Positions 7,933-15,470 of a DNA stretch of 19,874 bases are shown here, one piece after another. The translations under genes and the position numbers were made by a program. Position 1 is the first letter of the stretch; every line of letters begins with the position of its first letter. The notes under the pieces were generated by a model that saw only the letters and a program-made list of their open reading frames with translations, did no database searches and had not been told where the DNA came from. The DNA is taken from the NCBI GenBank assembly GCA_947462425.1, contig CANHPI010000007.1, forward strand, positions 1-19,874, read 5' to 3'. This stretch comes from Bacteroidota bacterium. Its GTDB lineage: Bacteria; Bacteroidota; Bacteroidia; B-17B0; B-17BO.

Positions 7933-8457
7933 ATGGAAGGAATCATTTATGGGAAAAACATTAAAATTTTCGTAATTCCAATTGTTTATATTTCAAAACG
8001 TGGAGGATTAATACAAATCGGAGAGGGATTTTCAATGAATAGCGGTAGATACTATAATCAAATAGGGCGTCAGCAAAAACGCTTTCTAATTGCAGGGAAA
8101 AGCTCCAAAATAATAATAGGTAATAACGCAGGGATAAGCTCAACAGCTTTAATCTGCTTCAAAGAAATTGAAATAGAGGACAATGTTAAAATAGGTGGTA
8201 ATACTGTGATTTATGATAGCGATTTTCATGATCTTGATTTCAAAAAAAGAACAATAATACCCGAAGACACAAGCAGTGTCAAAAAATCCAAAGTAACCAT
8301 AAAAAATGCATTTATAAGTCCACGCTCAACTATACTTAAAGGCGTCACAATTGGCGAAAAATCAATAATAGGAGCTGGGAGTTTAGTTTCAAGTGACATT
8401 CCTTCAAATCAAAATTGGGTAGGTAATCCAGCAAAATTTATAAGAAATATCTCTTAA
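7933..8457 (+). CDS. Hexapeptide-repeat (LbH) O-acetyltransferase; original frame interrupted by a TAA upstream
   Basis: The 174 residues from ATG 7933 contain a full left-handed beta-helix acetyltransferase domain. It includes FSMNSGRYYNQIGRQ, IIIGNNAGISSTALIC, a VKIGGNTVIYDSDFHDLD active-site region with the catalytic-type His, and ILKGVTIGEKSIIGAGSLV followed by WVGNPAKFI at the end. The frame continues upstream without interruption to ATG 7837 (MILIRFLHKIVVGIFYSF...) except for one in-frame TAA at 7909-7911. The upstream part is colinear with the N-terminus of the related remnant at 6247, so 7837 is very likely the ancestral start. Either this is a nonsense pseudogene, or a shortened but domain-complete protein is made from 7933. 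It would acetylate a sugar hydroxyl or amino group. The first base after its stop begins a GT2 relic. Confidence 0.72.
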   Translation: MEGIIYGKNIKIFVIPIVYISKRGGLIQIGEGFSMNSGRYYNQIGRQQKRFLIAGKSSKIIIGNNAGISSTALICFKEIEIEDNVKIGGNTVIYDSDFHDLDFKKRTIIPEDTSSVKKSKVTIKNAFISPRSTILKGVTIGEKSIIGAGSLVSSDIPSNQNWVGNPAKFIRNIS

Positions 8458-8517
8458 TTGAAAATTGTAATATTAATAACAATATTTAATCGAAAGGAAT
8501 CTTTAAAAAGAGAATAA
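8458..8517 (+). pseudogene. 19-codon relic of the start of a family 2 glycosyltransferase
   Basis: Starting with TTG directly after the acetyltransferase stop, the frame reads KIVILITIFNRKESLKRE and then TAA at 8515-8517. The 'K-i-vLiT-fNRKes-l' pattern is the first strand and turn of GT-A family 2 enzymes, and nothing downstream in any frame continues it. A complete GT2 gene starts 12 bases later with the equivalent motif (IIIPTFNRKKTL). The simplest reading is the stump of an older GT2 gene that was displaced by the present one. The relic is short, so the family call rests on one motif and its position. Confidence 0.5.
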
Positions 8518-8529
8518 AGTTAAACATAA

Positions 8530-9432
8530 ATGGAAACAGAAAGCATTTCAATAATAATACCTACATTTAACAGAAAGAAAACTCTGGAATTATTACTAGA
8601 TCAGTTAATCATTCAAATTGATAACTGCACCTTAAATGTGTATCTAATAGTTGTTGTAGACGGATCGAATGATGGGACGATTGAAATGATTAAAAGTAAA
8701 ACAACATCAATAATTTCAGTTTTAGGCGATGGTAGTTGGTGGTTTACTAAATGCTTGAATGAAGGCTGTCTAAAAGCTAAAGAACTAAAAAGTAAATTTA
8801 TCATCACATTAAATGATGATTGTTCAGTACCAGAAAATTTTATAATTCAAATGTATAATACAATTAAAACTTTACCTCAAAAAAGTGCACTTGGAGCTAT
8901 AACGATAATAAAATCTAACCCTTACAGAGTTACATTTTCTGGAACCTCAAAATTTAATCAGTTCAGGATGAAATTTCATAACTACATTGACAATAGAAAT
9001 GAAATAGCATTTAATAAATTGGAAGGAATATATCCAAGTTGCTCATTGATGACCAGGGGAATGATTGTTACAATGGAAGATGCTGAAAAAATATTTTTTT
9101 TTGACAGCATTAATTTTCCACAATACGGATCTGATGAGGACTTTGCATTGCGATTAAGATATAGTGGTGTAAATCTTTTTGTATCATGGGATATAAAAAT
9201 AATTGATAATCCTTTGTTAACTTCAATTGGAAGTTCAATAACAAAACCCAATTTTGCTAGGCTATTTAAAAGTTTTTTCAATAAATATTCAATAAACTCT
9301 ATTAGCAAGACTATAAGATTTCAATGGAAACATGGTCATAAATTATTACTTCCCATTAATCTAATTGTTTTCTTACTCGGAACAATTTACGCAACACAAT
9401 TGAAATATAAAAACACCTCCATTAATAAATAA
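8530..9432 (+). CDS. Family 2 glycosyltransferase
   Basis: A 300-residue GT-A enzyme. The N-terminus is SISIIIPTFNRKKTLELLL. It is followed by VVDGSNDGT (residues 43-50), GDGSWWFTKCLNEG (a variant of the 'GDG-lWW--g-N-G' element of rhamnosyltransferase-like GT2s), and TLNDDCSVP with D96-D97 as the metal-binding pair. Near residue 200, GSDEDFALRLRYSG supplies the 'ED' acidic motif that ends the catalytic domain. A hydrophobic stretch near the C-terminus (LLPINLIVFLLGTIYA) could associate with the membrane. Its stop overlaps the next start by one base (TAATG), indicating a translationally coupled pair of GT2s. The sugar transferred is not known. Confidence 0.87.
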   Translation: METESISIIIPTFNRKKTLELLLDQLIIQIDNCTLNVYLIVVVDGSNDGTIEMIKSKTTSIISVLGDGSWWFTKCLNEGCLKAKELKSKFIITLNDDCSVPENFIIQMYNTIKTLPQKSALGAITIIKSNPYRVTFSGTSKFNQFRMKFHNYIDNRNEIAFNKLEGIYPSCSLMTRGMIVTMEDAEKIFFFDSINFPQYGSDEDFALRLRYSGVNLFVSWDIKIIDNPLLTSIGSSITKPNFARLFKSFFNKYSINSISKTIRFQWKHGHKLLLPINLIVFLLGTIYATQLKYKNTSINK

Positions 9433-10289
9433 TGGTCTACACAATAATCACAGCCTGTAAAAACGAAAGTCGCTTTATTGAACATACACTTGCAAGCGTT
9501 TGTTCGCAATCAATTTTACCAATAAAATGGATAATAGTAAACGACAATTCAGATGATAATACATTAGATATTATTGAAAAATATAAGCATAAACATAATT
9601 GGATTGAATTATACACATTAGAAAATTTTCATCCAGAATTAAAGGCAACCGGAGGGCGTGTTGCTGCGCTACTTAATTTTGCTTTAAGCAAAATTAAATT
9701 CGACAAAGAAATTGGGTACATCGCTAAAATTGATGCGGACGTTTCATTCGATGAGAATTTTTTTCATAACCTTTTAAATGCGTTTACTTTGAACAAAAAG
9801 TTGGGTATAGCGTCTGGTCACTTATACCAAAATGACATTCCAGAAAAATTTGAAGAGGATAGTAATCGTGGGGCTGTAATGTTAATTAAGTCAGAGATTT
9901 TGTATTATAACAATGGATTTTTTATATCGAAAGTTAATGGCGAAGACACACTTTTATCTGCTTCTGCAAGATTTCAGGGCTATCAAACTAAAACGTTTCC
10001 ATTTAGATTTAATCATTTAAAGCCAGAAGGAATAAAGAAATCAAATTTTTATAATCACTGGATTACGGGTTATTATAAAGGTGCGGTTCCATATAACATT
10101 GTTTATTTTCTTTTAACCCAATTTAAACATATTATGAAAAAACCATTTTTAATTGGTAGTTTATTGCAGATTTATGCTTACATCTGGTCGCGATTTATTG
10201 TTAACTACAGACCATTCCCGAAACATGTTGCATACCAACTCCATAAAGAGCAAAGTTTAATGATAAAGAAATTTTTGTTCCTCAATTAA
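9432..10289 (+). CDS. Family 2 glycosyltransferase
   Basis: A 285-residue GT-A enzyme. It has VYTIITACKNESRFIEHTL at the N-terminus, WIIVNDNSDDNT, a KIDADVSF DxD motif (D101-A102-D103), RGAVMLIKSE, and GEDTLLSASARFQGY as the acidic catalytic-base region. The C-terminal ~80 residues (HLKPEGIKKSNFYNHWITGYY) resemble those of GT2s that act on large lipid-linked acceptors. Two weakly hydrophobic segments (YNIVYFLLTQFKH and the one around LIGSLLQIYAYIW) suggest membrane contact. The ATG shares its A with the upstream stop. A 50-base gap without a clear promoter or terminator follows before the large fusion gene. It is functionally one of the chain-extending transferases of the repeat unit. Confidence 0.87.
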   Translation: MVYTIITACKNESRFIEHTLASVCSQSILPIKWIIVNDNSDDNTLDIIEKYKHKHNWIELYTLENFHPELKATGGRVAALLNFALSKIKFDKEIGYIAKIDADVSFDENFFHNLLNAFTLNKKLGIASGHLYQNDIPEKFEEDSNRGAVMLIKSEILYYNNGFFISKVNGEDTLLSASARFQGYQTKTFPFRFNHLKPEGIKKSNFYNHWITGYYKGAVPYNIVYFLLTQFKHIMKKPFLIGSLLQIYAYIWSRFIVNYRPFPKHVAYQLHKEQSLMIKKFLFLN

Positions 10290-10339
10290 TTCTTGAGTTT
10301 ATTTTTATAATTGTTGAATCAATAGCCTAAATATATAAA

Positions 10340-13300
10340 ATGTGTGGAATTTCTGGCATAATTAATCTTGATCATCAAACCATTACCGAACAATCTGTAA
10401 GAAAAATGATGCACAAGATCAAACATCGTGGACCTGACGATGAAGGTGTGTTTATTGACCAACATGTTGGTCTTGGTTTTGTGCGTTTAAGCATTCTCGA
10501 TTTATCCACGGCCGGACATCAGCCCATGCATTCATCGGATGGTGAATTAGTGATCATATTCAATGGTGAGATTTTTAACTACATTGAACTTCGGGAAGAA
10601 CTCAAACAAAAAGGACATAACTTTCAAACACAAACCGATACTGAAGTATTGTTAACCGCTTTTAAAGAATGGGGCCCAAACTGTCAGCATAAATTCAATG
10701 GCATGTGGGCATTTGCGATCTACAACAAAAAAAATAAAAGCCTTTTTGTTTCACGCGACAGATATGGTATTAAGCCTTTTTATTATACCATCGAAAACAA
10801 TAAACTGCTTTTTGCTTCCGAAATACCAGCTATATTAACCGTATCTGAAAAACAAACAAAAGCTAATCCTCAGGCGATTTTTGATTTTTTGGTGTTTAAC
10901 CGCACCGATCAGAGCGAAGAAACCTTTTTTGAAAACATTTATAAATTAAAACATGGCCATTGTATTCACATTGATCTGAATAAAAAAAGCAATCAAGTGA
11001 GTATTAGCCAATGGTACGATCTGCGTGCAAATTTAAAAGAGGCAGTTAGTTCGAAAGAAGAATACTTTAAACTATTTACTGATGCTGTTCGACTGCGTAT
11101 GAGAAGTGATGTACCGGTTGGTGTTTGTTTATCAGGCGGCTTAGATTCTTCCAGTATTTTATCTGTGTTACTCACCGACCAAAAGAACAACGACATTAAT
11201 ACCTTTTCGGCTATTTACAAAAAAGGCGACAAAGGCGATGAGTCGGAGTTCATTAATCTGTATAAAGATCAGGTTAAACACATGCATTTTACCACACCGA
11301 ATGGCGAGGAGCTTCTAAATGATTTAAATAACTTTGTAAAAGCGCATGGCGAACCAATTCCTTCTACATCCGCCTACGCACAATACCGTGTGATGCAATT
11401 GGCAAAAGGCACAGTAACCGTAACACTTGATGGGCAAGGTGCTGACGAACAATTAGCGGGCTACCACTACTTTTTCGGACTTTATTATAAAGAACTTCTA
11501 TTTAAATTCCGTTTTGGTAAATTAATTAAAGAGATCATTGCCAACTACAAAAAACACCACTCGCTATTTGCCTTAAAAACTTTCATTTTCTTTTTACTGC
11601 CAAAAAAAATACGTACCCAATTACGTGTAAGTGAAAAAGGCTATTTAAACGCAGCGTTTAACGAACAACACAGCAAACACTCTCAAGTTTCAGGTAATAT
11701 TTATGGTTCTTCAAATTTAAAGGAGGCCTTAATTGACCACTTTGAATACAAAATGGACCATCACTTGAAGTGGGGTGATTTTAATGCCATGTGGCATTCT
11801 ATTGAATCGCGTATGCCCTTTTTAGATCATAGCTTGGTGGAAAAAACAATTTCTTTGCCATCTGATCAGATTATACAGAATGGCAGTACTAAATTTATAC
11901 TGCGGGAGGCGATGAAAGGGGTGCTCCCAGATAAAATAGCTAACAGAGCTGATAAAGTAGGTTTTGCCACACCGGAAGGGGAATGGTTCAGGCAAGCAAA
12001 ATTTAAAACTTTGATTGAGTCGGTCATAAACTCTAGTTCCTTCGCAAACAGAGGCATTATAGATATTTCAAAAGTAAAAGTTCTATTTGAAAAACATTTA
12101 AATAGAGAAATTGATATCTCCAAAGAAATTTGGAAGTGGATACATTTAGAATTGTGGTTCAGGGAATTTATAGATAGCAAATCAACAATCGAAAAGCAAG
12201 TGTGTGCCCTTGGGGTTTGGGATAATACAATTCCTGGTATCAAATTTAATAAAGATGGGGTATCGAATTATGCCCAGATCTATTCGAAAATGGCGCATGA
12301 TTTTCCTCGTGGAAAAGTGGGGGAACAGGAATGGCTAAGATACATTGATAAAATTAAAGCTGTTGGGGGAAAAAAAACATACGATTGCATTATTGGCATT
12401 AGTGGCGGTTCAGACAGTTCTTACCTACTCCATTTAGCTAAAAGCTATGGTTTAAAACCATTAGCTGTTTATTTGGATAATGGATGGGCTTCAGAAACAG
12501 CAGTTAGTAATATTGAAAAAATGACCAAGGCCCTATCAATTGATCTGGAAACTTATGTAATAGATTACAATGAGGTAGTAGATATATTGAGAGCCTATAT
12601 GAAAGCCGGATTACCATGGGTAGATTCACCAACAGACTTGGCCATAAAAGCTATACTTTACAAAAAAGCGGCTAAATATGGATTGAAGTATGTGCTGATA
12701 GGGCACGATTTTAGAACAGAAGGATTTCAACCAACAGAATGGACCTATAGTGATTCGAAACAATTAAAATTTTTAGCGAAGAAATTTAGTAGCCGCATAT
12801 TAACCACATACCCTACCCTTTCCTTTTTGGAATTTGTTTGGTTCTCGTATTTCAAAAAGATCAAGCTATTACGCCCGTTTTTTTATTTAGATTACAATAA
12901 AACCGAAGCTAAAAAATTACTAAAAGATACCTATGATTGGAAAGATTATGGAGGACATCATTATGAGAATATCTTTACAAAATTTATTATTACTTATTGG
13001 TTGTACGAAAAATTTGGGATTGATAAACGAAAGGTCACCAATTCTGCTTTAGTTTTAAGCGGCGAACTATCTAGAGAAGAAGCATTAGCTGAGATAGAAA
13101 ATAAACCCTATCAGGAAGATCAAATAAAGAAAGATATAGCTTATGTGTGCAAAAAATTAAATTTTACAAGCGAAGAGTTTGATCAATTATTAAAAGCACC
13201 TAACAATTCTTATTTAAATTATCCATCCTACTTTCCTATAATCAATAAATTAAAAAAGATTGCTTATCCCTTGGTAAAATACTTTTTACCTAATAAACCC

Positions 13301-13348
13301 TTGTTCATTTATCAATCGGAAGGACGACAAGAAAACGCAAATGTCTAA
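10340..13348 (+). CDS. Fusion: asparagine-synthase-like glutamine amidotransferase + N-acetyl sugar amidotransferase (WbpG/PseA-type)
   Basis: One uninterrupted 1002-codon frame. Residues 1-~230 are a class II glutaminase domain: MCGISGI with C2 as nucleophile, HRGPDDEGVF, FNGEIFNYIELREEL and SRDRYGIKPFYY. Residues ~240-610 are the AsnB synthetase domain with its ATP PP-loop SGGLDSSS (S265-S272), LDGQGADEQLAGY and ESRMPFLDH. From ~618 a second unit begins (KQVCALGVWDNTIPGIKF). It has its own PP-loop GISGGSDSSYLL (S688-S694), LRAYMKAGLPW, GHDFRTEGFQPTEWTYSD and YDWKDYGGHHYENIFTKF, all typical of the N-acetyl sugar amidotransferase family that makes acetamidino sugars. These are normally two proteins of about 620 and 380 residues. 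AsnB relatives in surface-sugar loci amidate uronic acids. The zinc-ribbon Cys pairs of classic WbpG are mostly absent. GC is higher in the AsnB part. It overlaps the next gene by eight bases. Confidence 0.9.
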   Translation: MCGISGIINLDHQTITEQSVRKMMHKIKHRGPDDEGVFIDQHVGLGFVRLSILDLSTAGHQPMHSSDGELVIIFNGEIFNYIELREELKQKGHNFQTQTDTEVLLTAFKEWGPNCQHKFNGMWAFAIYNKKNKSLFVSRDRYGIKPFYYTIENNKLLFASEIPAILTVSEKQTKANPQAIFDFLVFNRTDQSEETFFENIYKLKHGHCIHIDLNKKSNQVSISQWYDLRANLKEAVSSKEEYFKLFTDAVRLRMRSDVPVGVCLSGGLDSSSILSVLLTDQKNNDINTFSAIYKKGDKGDESEFINLYKDQVKHMHFTTPNGEELLNDLNNFVKAHGEPIPSTSAYAQYRVMQLAKGTVTVTLDGQGADEQLAGYHYFFGLYYKELLFKFRFGKLIKEIIANYKKHHSLFALKTFIFFLLPKKIRTQLRVSEKGYLNAAFNEQHSKHSQVSGNIYGSSNLKEALIDHFEYKMDHHLKWGDFNAMWHSIESRMPFLDHSLVEKTISLPSDQIIQNGSTKFILREAMKGVLPDKIANRADKVGFATPEGEWFRQAKFKTLIESVINSSSFANRGIIDISKVKVLFEKHLNREIDISKEIWKWIHLELWFREFIDSKSTIEKQVCALGVWDNTIPGIKFNKDGVSNYAQIYSKMAHDFPRGKVGEQEWLRYIDKIKAVGGKKTYDCIIGISGGSDSSYLLHLAKSYGLKPLAVYLDNGWASETAVSNIEKMTKALSIDLETYVIDYNEVVDILRAYMKAGLPWVDSPTDLAIKAILYKKAAKYGLKYVLIGHDFRTEGFQPTEWTYSDSKQLKFLAKKFSSRILTTYPTLSFLEFVWFSYFKKIKLLRPFFYLDYNKTEAKKLLKDTYDWKDYGGHHYENIFTKFIITYWLYEKFGIDKRKVTNSALVLSGELSREEALAEIENKPYQEDQIKKDIAYVCKKLNFTSEEFDQLLKAPNNSYLNYPSYFPIINKLKKIAYPLVKYFLPNKPLFIYQSEGRQENANV

Positions 13349-14429
13349 AAAATTAAGAATATTAATTGACATAGGTCACCCGGCACATGTACATTATTTC
13401 AAAAACTTTATTAAAATAATGCAATCAAAAGGTCATGATTTCCTAATTATTGCAAGAAATAAAGAAATAACTTTTTCATTGTTAAATACATATCAAATCC
13501 CTTTCATATCCAGGGGAAAAGGCAAAAACAGTTTATTAGGCAAAATATTCTACACCTTTTTTGCAGATATTTACATTTTAATAAAATGTATTAAATGGAA
13601 ACCTAATATCATCATGTCATTTGGCACACCTTATGCCGCACATTCATCAAAACTTTACGGAATACCACATATAGCAATCTCAGACACGGAGCATGCAAAG
13701 CTAGGTATCCTTGCCTTTATTCCATTTACAGAAACAATCTTAACCCCAGATGTTTATTATAATGATTTGGGTGAAAAGCAAGTGAAATTTAAATCCTATA
13801 TTGAATTTACGTATTTGCACAAAAATTATTTTAATCCTATTACCAATATAAAAAAGGAATTAAATATTAGCGAATCCCAAAAATTTGTTATCTTTAGGTT
13901 TGTATCATGGAATGCGTCACATGATATAGGGCAAAAAGGAATTCCCTATTTTCTAAAGTTAAAATTAATCAAATTATTTGTCGATAAAGGATATCGTGTT
14001 TTAATTTCATCTGAAGGAAAATTAAATACTGAATTAATTAAGTATCAAATAAAAATTGCTCCAGAAAAAATACATAGTGTTATAAAAGCCTCGGATTTTT
14101 TTATAGGAGAAAGTGGCACCATGGCTACCGAAGCAGCAATACTTGGCACTCCATCGGTTTATATAAACTCATTGAATGCCGGTGTTTTCGATGATGAAGT
14201 AAAATACAAACTATTATATAGTTTTAGAAATACAGAAGGCTTATATGAAAAAATAATTGAATTATTACAAAATCCAAATCTTAAGCTTGAACATTTAAAT
14301 AATTTGAATACATTAGTAAAGGAAAAAATTGATATAACAGCTTTCTTGGTTTGGTTTATTGAAAACTATCCAGATAGTAAAAAAGCATATATTGAAAACC
14401 CCTTAATTCAAAATAAATTCCTAAACTAA
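13341..14429 (+). CDS. DUF354 family predicted glycosyltransferase
   Basis: A 362-residue GT-B-like protein of the DUF354 family, which is distantly related to UDP-GlcNAc 2-epimerase and MurG-type transferases. The family start ILIDIGHPAHVHYFKNF (residues 7-23) is very characteristic. Also visible are PNIIMSFGTPYAAHSSKLYG, HIAISDTEHA, ILTPDVYYNDLG and the nucleotide-binding loop IGESGTMATEAAILGTPSV (residues 256-274, with E258, S259, G260 and T261). It overlaps the fusion gene by eight bases, so the two are probably translated together; the product may act on the amidated sugar made there, which is inference. The biochemical role of DUF354 proteins is poorly defined. The family identification is confident, the reaction is not. 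Confidence 0.83.
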   Translation: MSKKLRILIDIGHPAHVHYFKNFIKIMQSKGHDFLIIARNKEITFSLLNTYQIPFISRGKGKNSLLGKIFYTFFADIYILIKCIKWKPNIIMSFGTPYAAHSSKLYGIPHIAISDTEHAKLGILAFIPFTETILTPDVYYNDLGEKQVKFKSYIEFTYLHKNYFNPITNIKKELNISESQKFVIFRFVSWNASHDIGQKGIPYFLKLKLIKLFVDKGYRVLISSEGKLNTELIKYQIKIAPEKIHSVIKASDFFIGESGTMATEAAILGTPSVYINSLNAGVFDDEVKYKLLYSFRNTEGLYEKIIELLQNPNLKLEHLNNLNTLVKEKIDITAFLVWFIENYPDSKKAYIENPLIQNKFLN

Positions 14430-14441
14430 CCACCTACTTTC

Positions 14442-15470
14442 ATGCTAATCAAAAAGAACAAAATACCAGTATTAGAAATGGTACTGGTTGGGTTTTTACC
14501 TTCCTTTTTTAAGAAAAACCTCTATCGTCTAAGAGGTTATAAAATAGGGAAAAATGTTAGAATCGGACTAGGAAGTGTAATAATTGGTAAAGACGTCAAT
14601 ATAGGTGATAATTCCAAAATCGGATATATAAGTGTCATCCGGGCGCGTAAGATAGATATTAGGCGATTTGTCACAATAGGATCTTTAACGATGATAGATA
14701 CTGAAAGTATATTAATAGATGATGACGCAAGGATAAATGAAAACGTAATAGTAGGTGGACAAAAAACACCCGATTCCTTTTTCAAATTAGGCAAACGTGC
14801 CATTATAATGGAATATTCATTTATTAATCCTACAAAACCTATTGAAATAGGAGATGACTCAGGGATTGGTGGACACTGTTTGTTATTCACTCACGGCTCC
14901 TGGTTAAATCAACTAGATGGTTTTCCTGTTACATTTTCAAAAATTACAATTGGAGATAGAGTTTGGTTACCGTGGCGAGTATTTATAATGCCCGGTGTAA
15001 CAATTGGGAATGATGTTGTTATTGGTGCGAATTCACTAATTTCCAACAAGTTACCATCAAATGTATTGGCTGCCGGTTCACCAGCTAAAATCATCAAGGA
15101 AAATTATCCAAATAAAATTACTGAAGAGAAAAGAGAAGAAACAATTGTGAAAATTCTGCAAGAATTCATCGCTTATATCAAATATAATCAATTTAATGTG
15201 GAGGAGTTTAAAATTGAAAATGGAACTAGAATAAACATTAGTAATAGTAGAAAAAAACACATTATGTGTTATTTAAACTCTAATTCCTCTAATACTATTC
15301 TGACTCAAAAATTCGATTTATTGTTAACTGATAACACAAATCATAACAAAATTAAATCTAAAATGATCTTAAATCTTAGGCTGAAAACAAGAATTGGAAA
15401 GAGTGAAATTGGAGAAGAATTAGCAAGATACTTATCAAGACATGGAATAAGATTCAACAGATTAGATTAA
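14442..15470 (+). CDS. Hexapeptide-repeat acyltransferase with ~115-residue C-terminal extension
   Basis: A 342-residue protein. Residues ~30-215 are left-handed beta-helix repeats (YKIGKNVRIGLGSVIIGKD, VNIGDNSKIGYISVI, IEIGDDSGIGGHCLLFTHGS, VTIGNDVVIGANSLI) ending with the AAGSPAKII cap. FTHGSWL supplies the catalytic-type His. Unlike ordinary ~200-residue relatives, it continues for about 115 residues (ITEEKREETIVKILQEFIAY ... EELARYLSRHGIRFNRLD), predicted as a helix followed by beta-rich sequence. I do not recognise this as a separate named domain. It starts with ATG 12 bases after the DUF354 gene and shares one base (TAATG) with the deacetylase start. It likely acylates a sugar of the repeat unit; the substrate is unknown. 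Confidence 0.8.
   Translation: MLIKKNKIPVLEMVLVGFLPSFFKKNLYRLRGYKIGKNVRIGLGSVIIGKDVNIGDNSKIGYISVIRARKIDIRRFVTIGSLTMIDTESILIDDDARINENVIVGGQKTPDSFFKLGKRAIIMEYSFINPTKPIEIGDDSGIGGHCLLFTHGSWLNQLDGFPVTFSKITIGDRVWLPWRVFIMPGVTIGNDVVIGANSLISNKLPSNVLAAGSPAKIIKENYPNKITEEKREETIVKILQEFIAYIKYNQFNVEEFKIENGTRINISNSRKKHIMCYLNSNSSNTILTQKFDLLLTDNTNHNKIKSKMILNLRLKTRIGKSEIGEELARYLSRHGIRFNRLD

Noticed and set aside
8982..9308. 108-codon minus-strand open frame
   Set aside because: It lies wholly inside a GT2 gene with clear motifs on the plus strand, and its translation has no recognisable domain.
10290..10339. Possible promoter or terminator before the fusion gene
   Set aside because: TATAATTG at 10306-10313 lacks a correctly spaced TTTG, and no stable hairpin with a T-run is visible.
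11866..12243. 125-codon minus-strand open frame over the AsnB-WbpG junction
   Set aside because: It is antisense to strongly conserved AsnB sequence and has no domain signature; a chance frame.
14537..14890. 117-codon minus-strand open frame rich in Ile, Pro and Ser
   Set aside because: It is the reverse complement of the hexapeptide repeats, whose regular codons create an artificial open frame.
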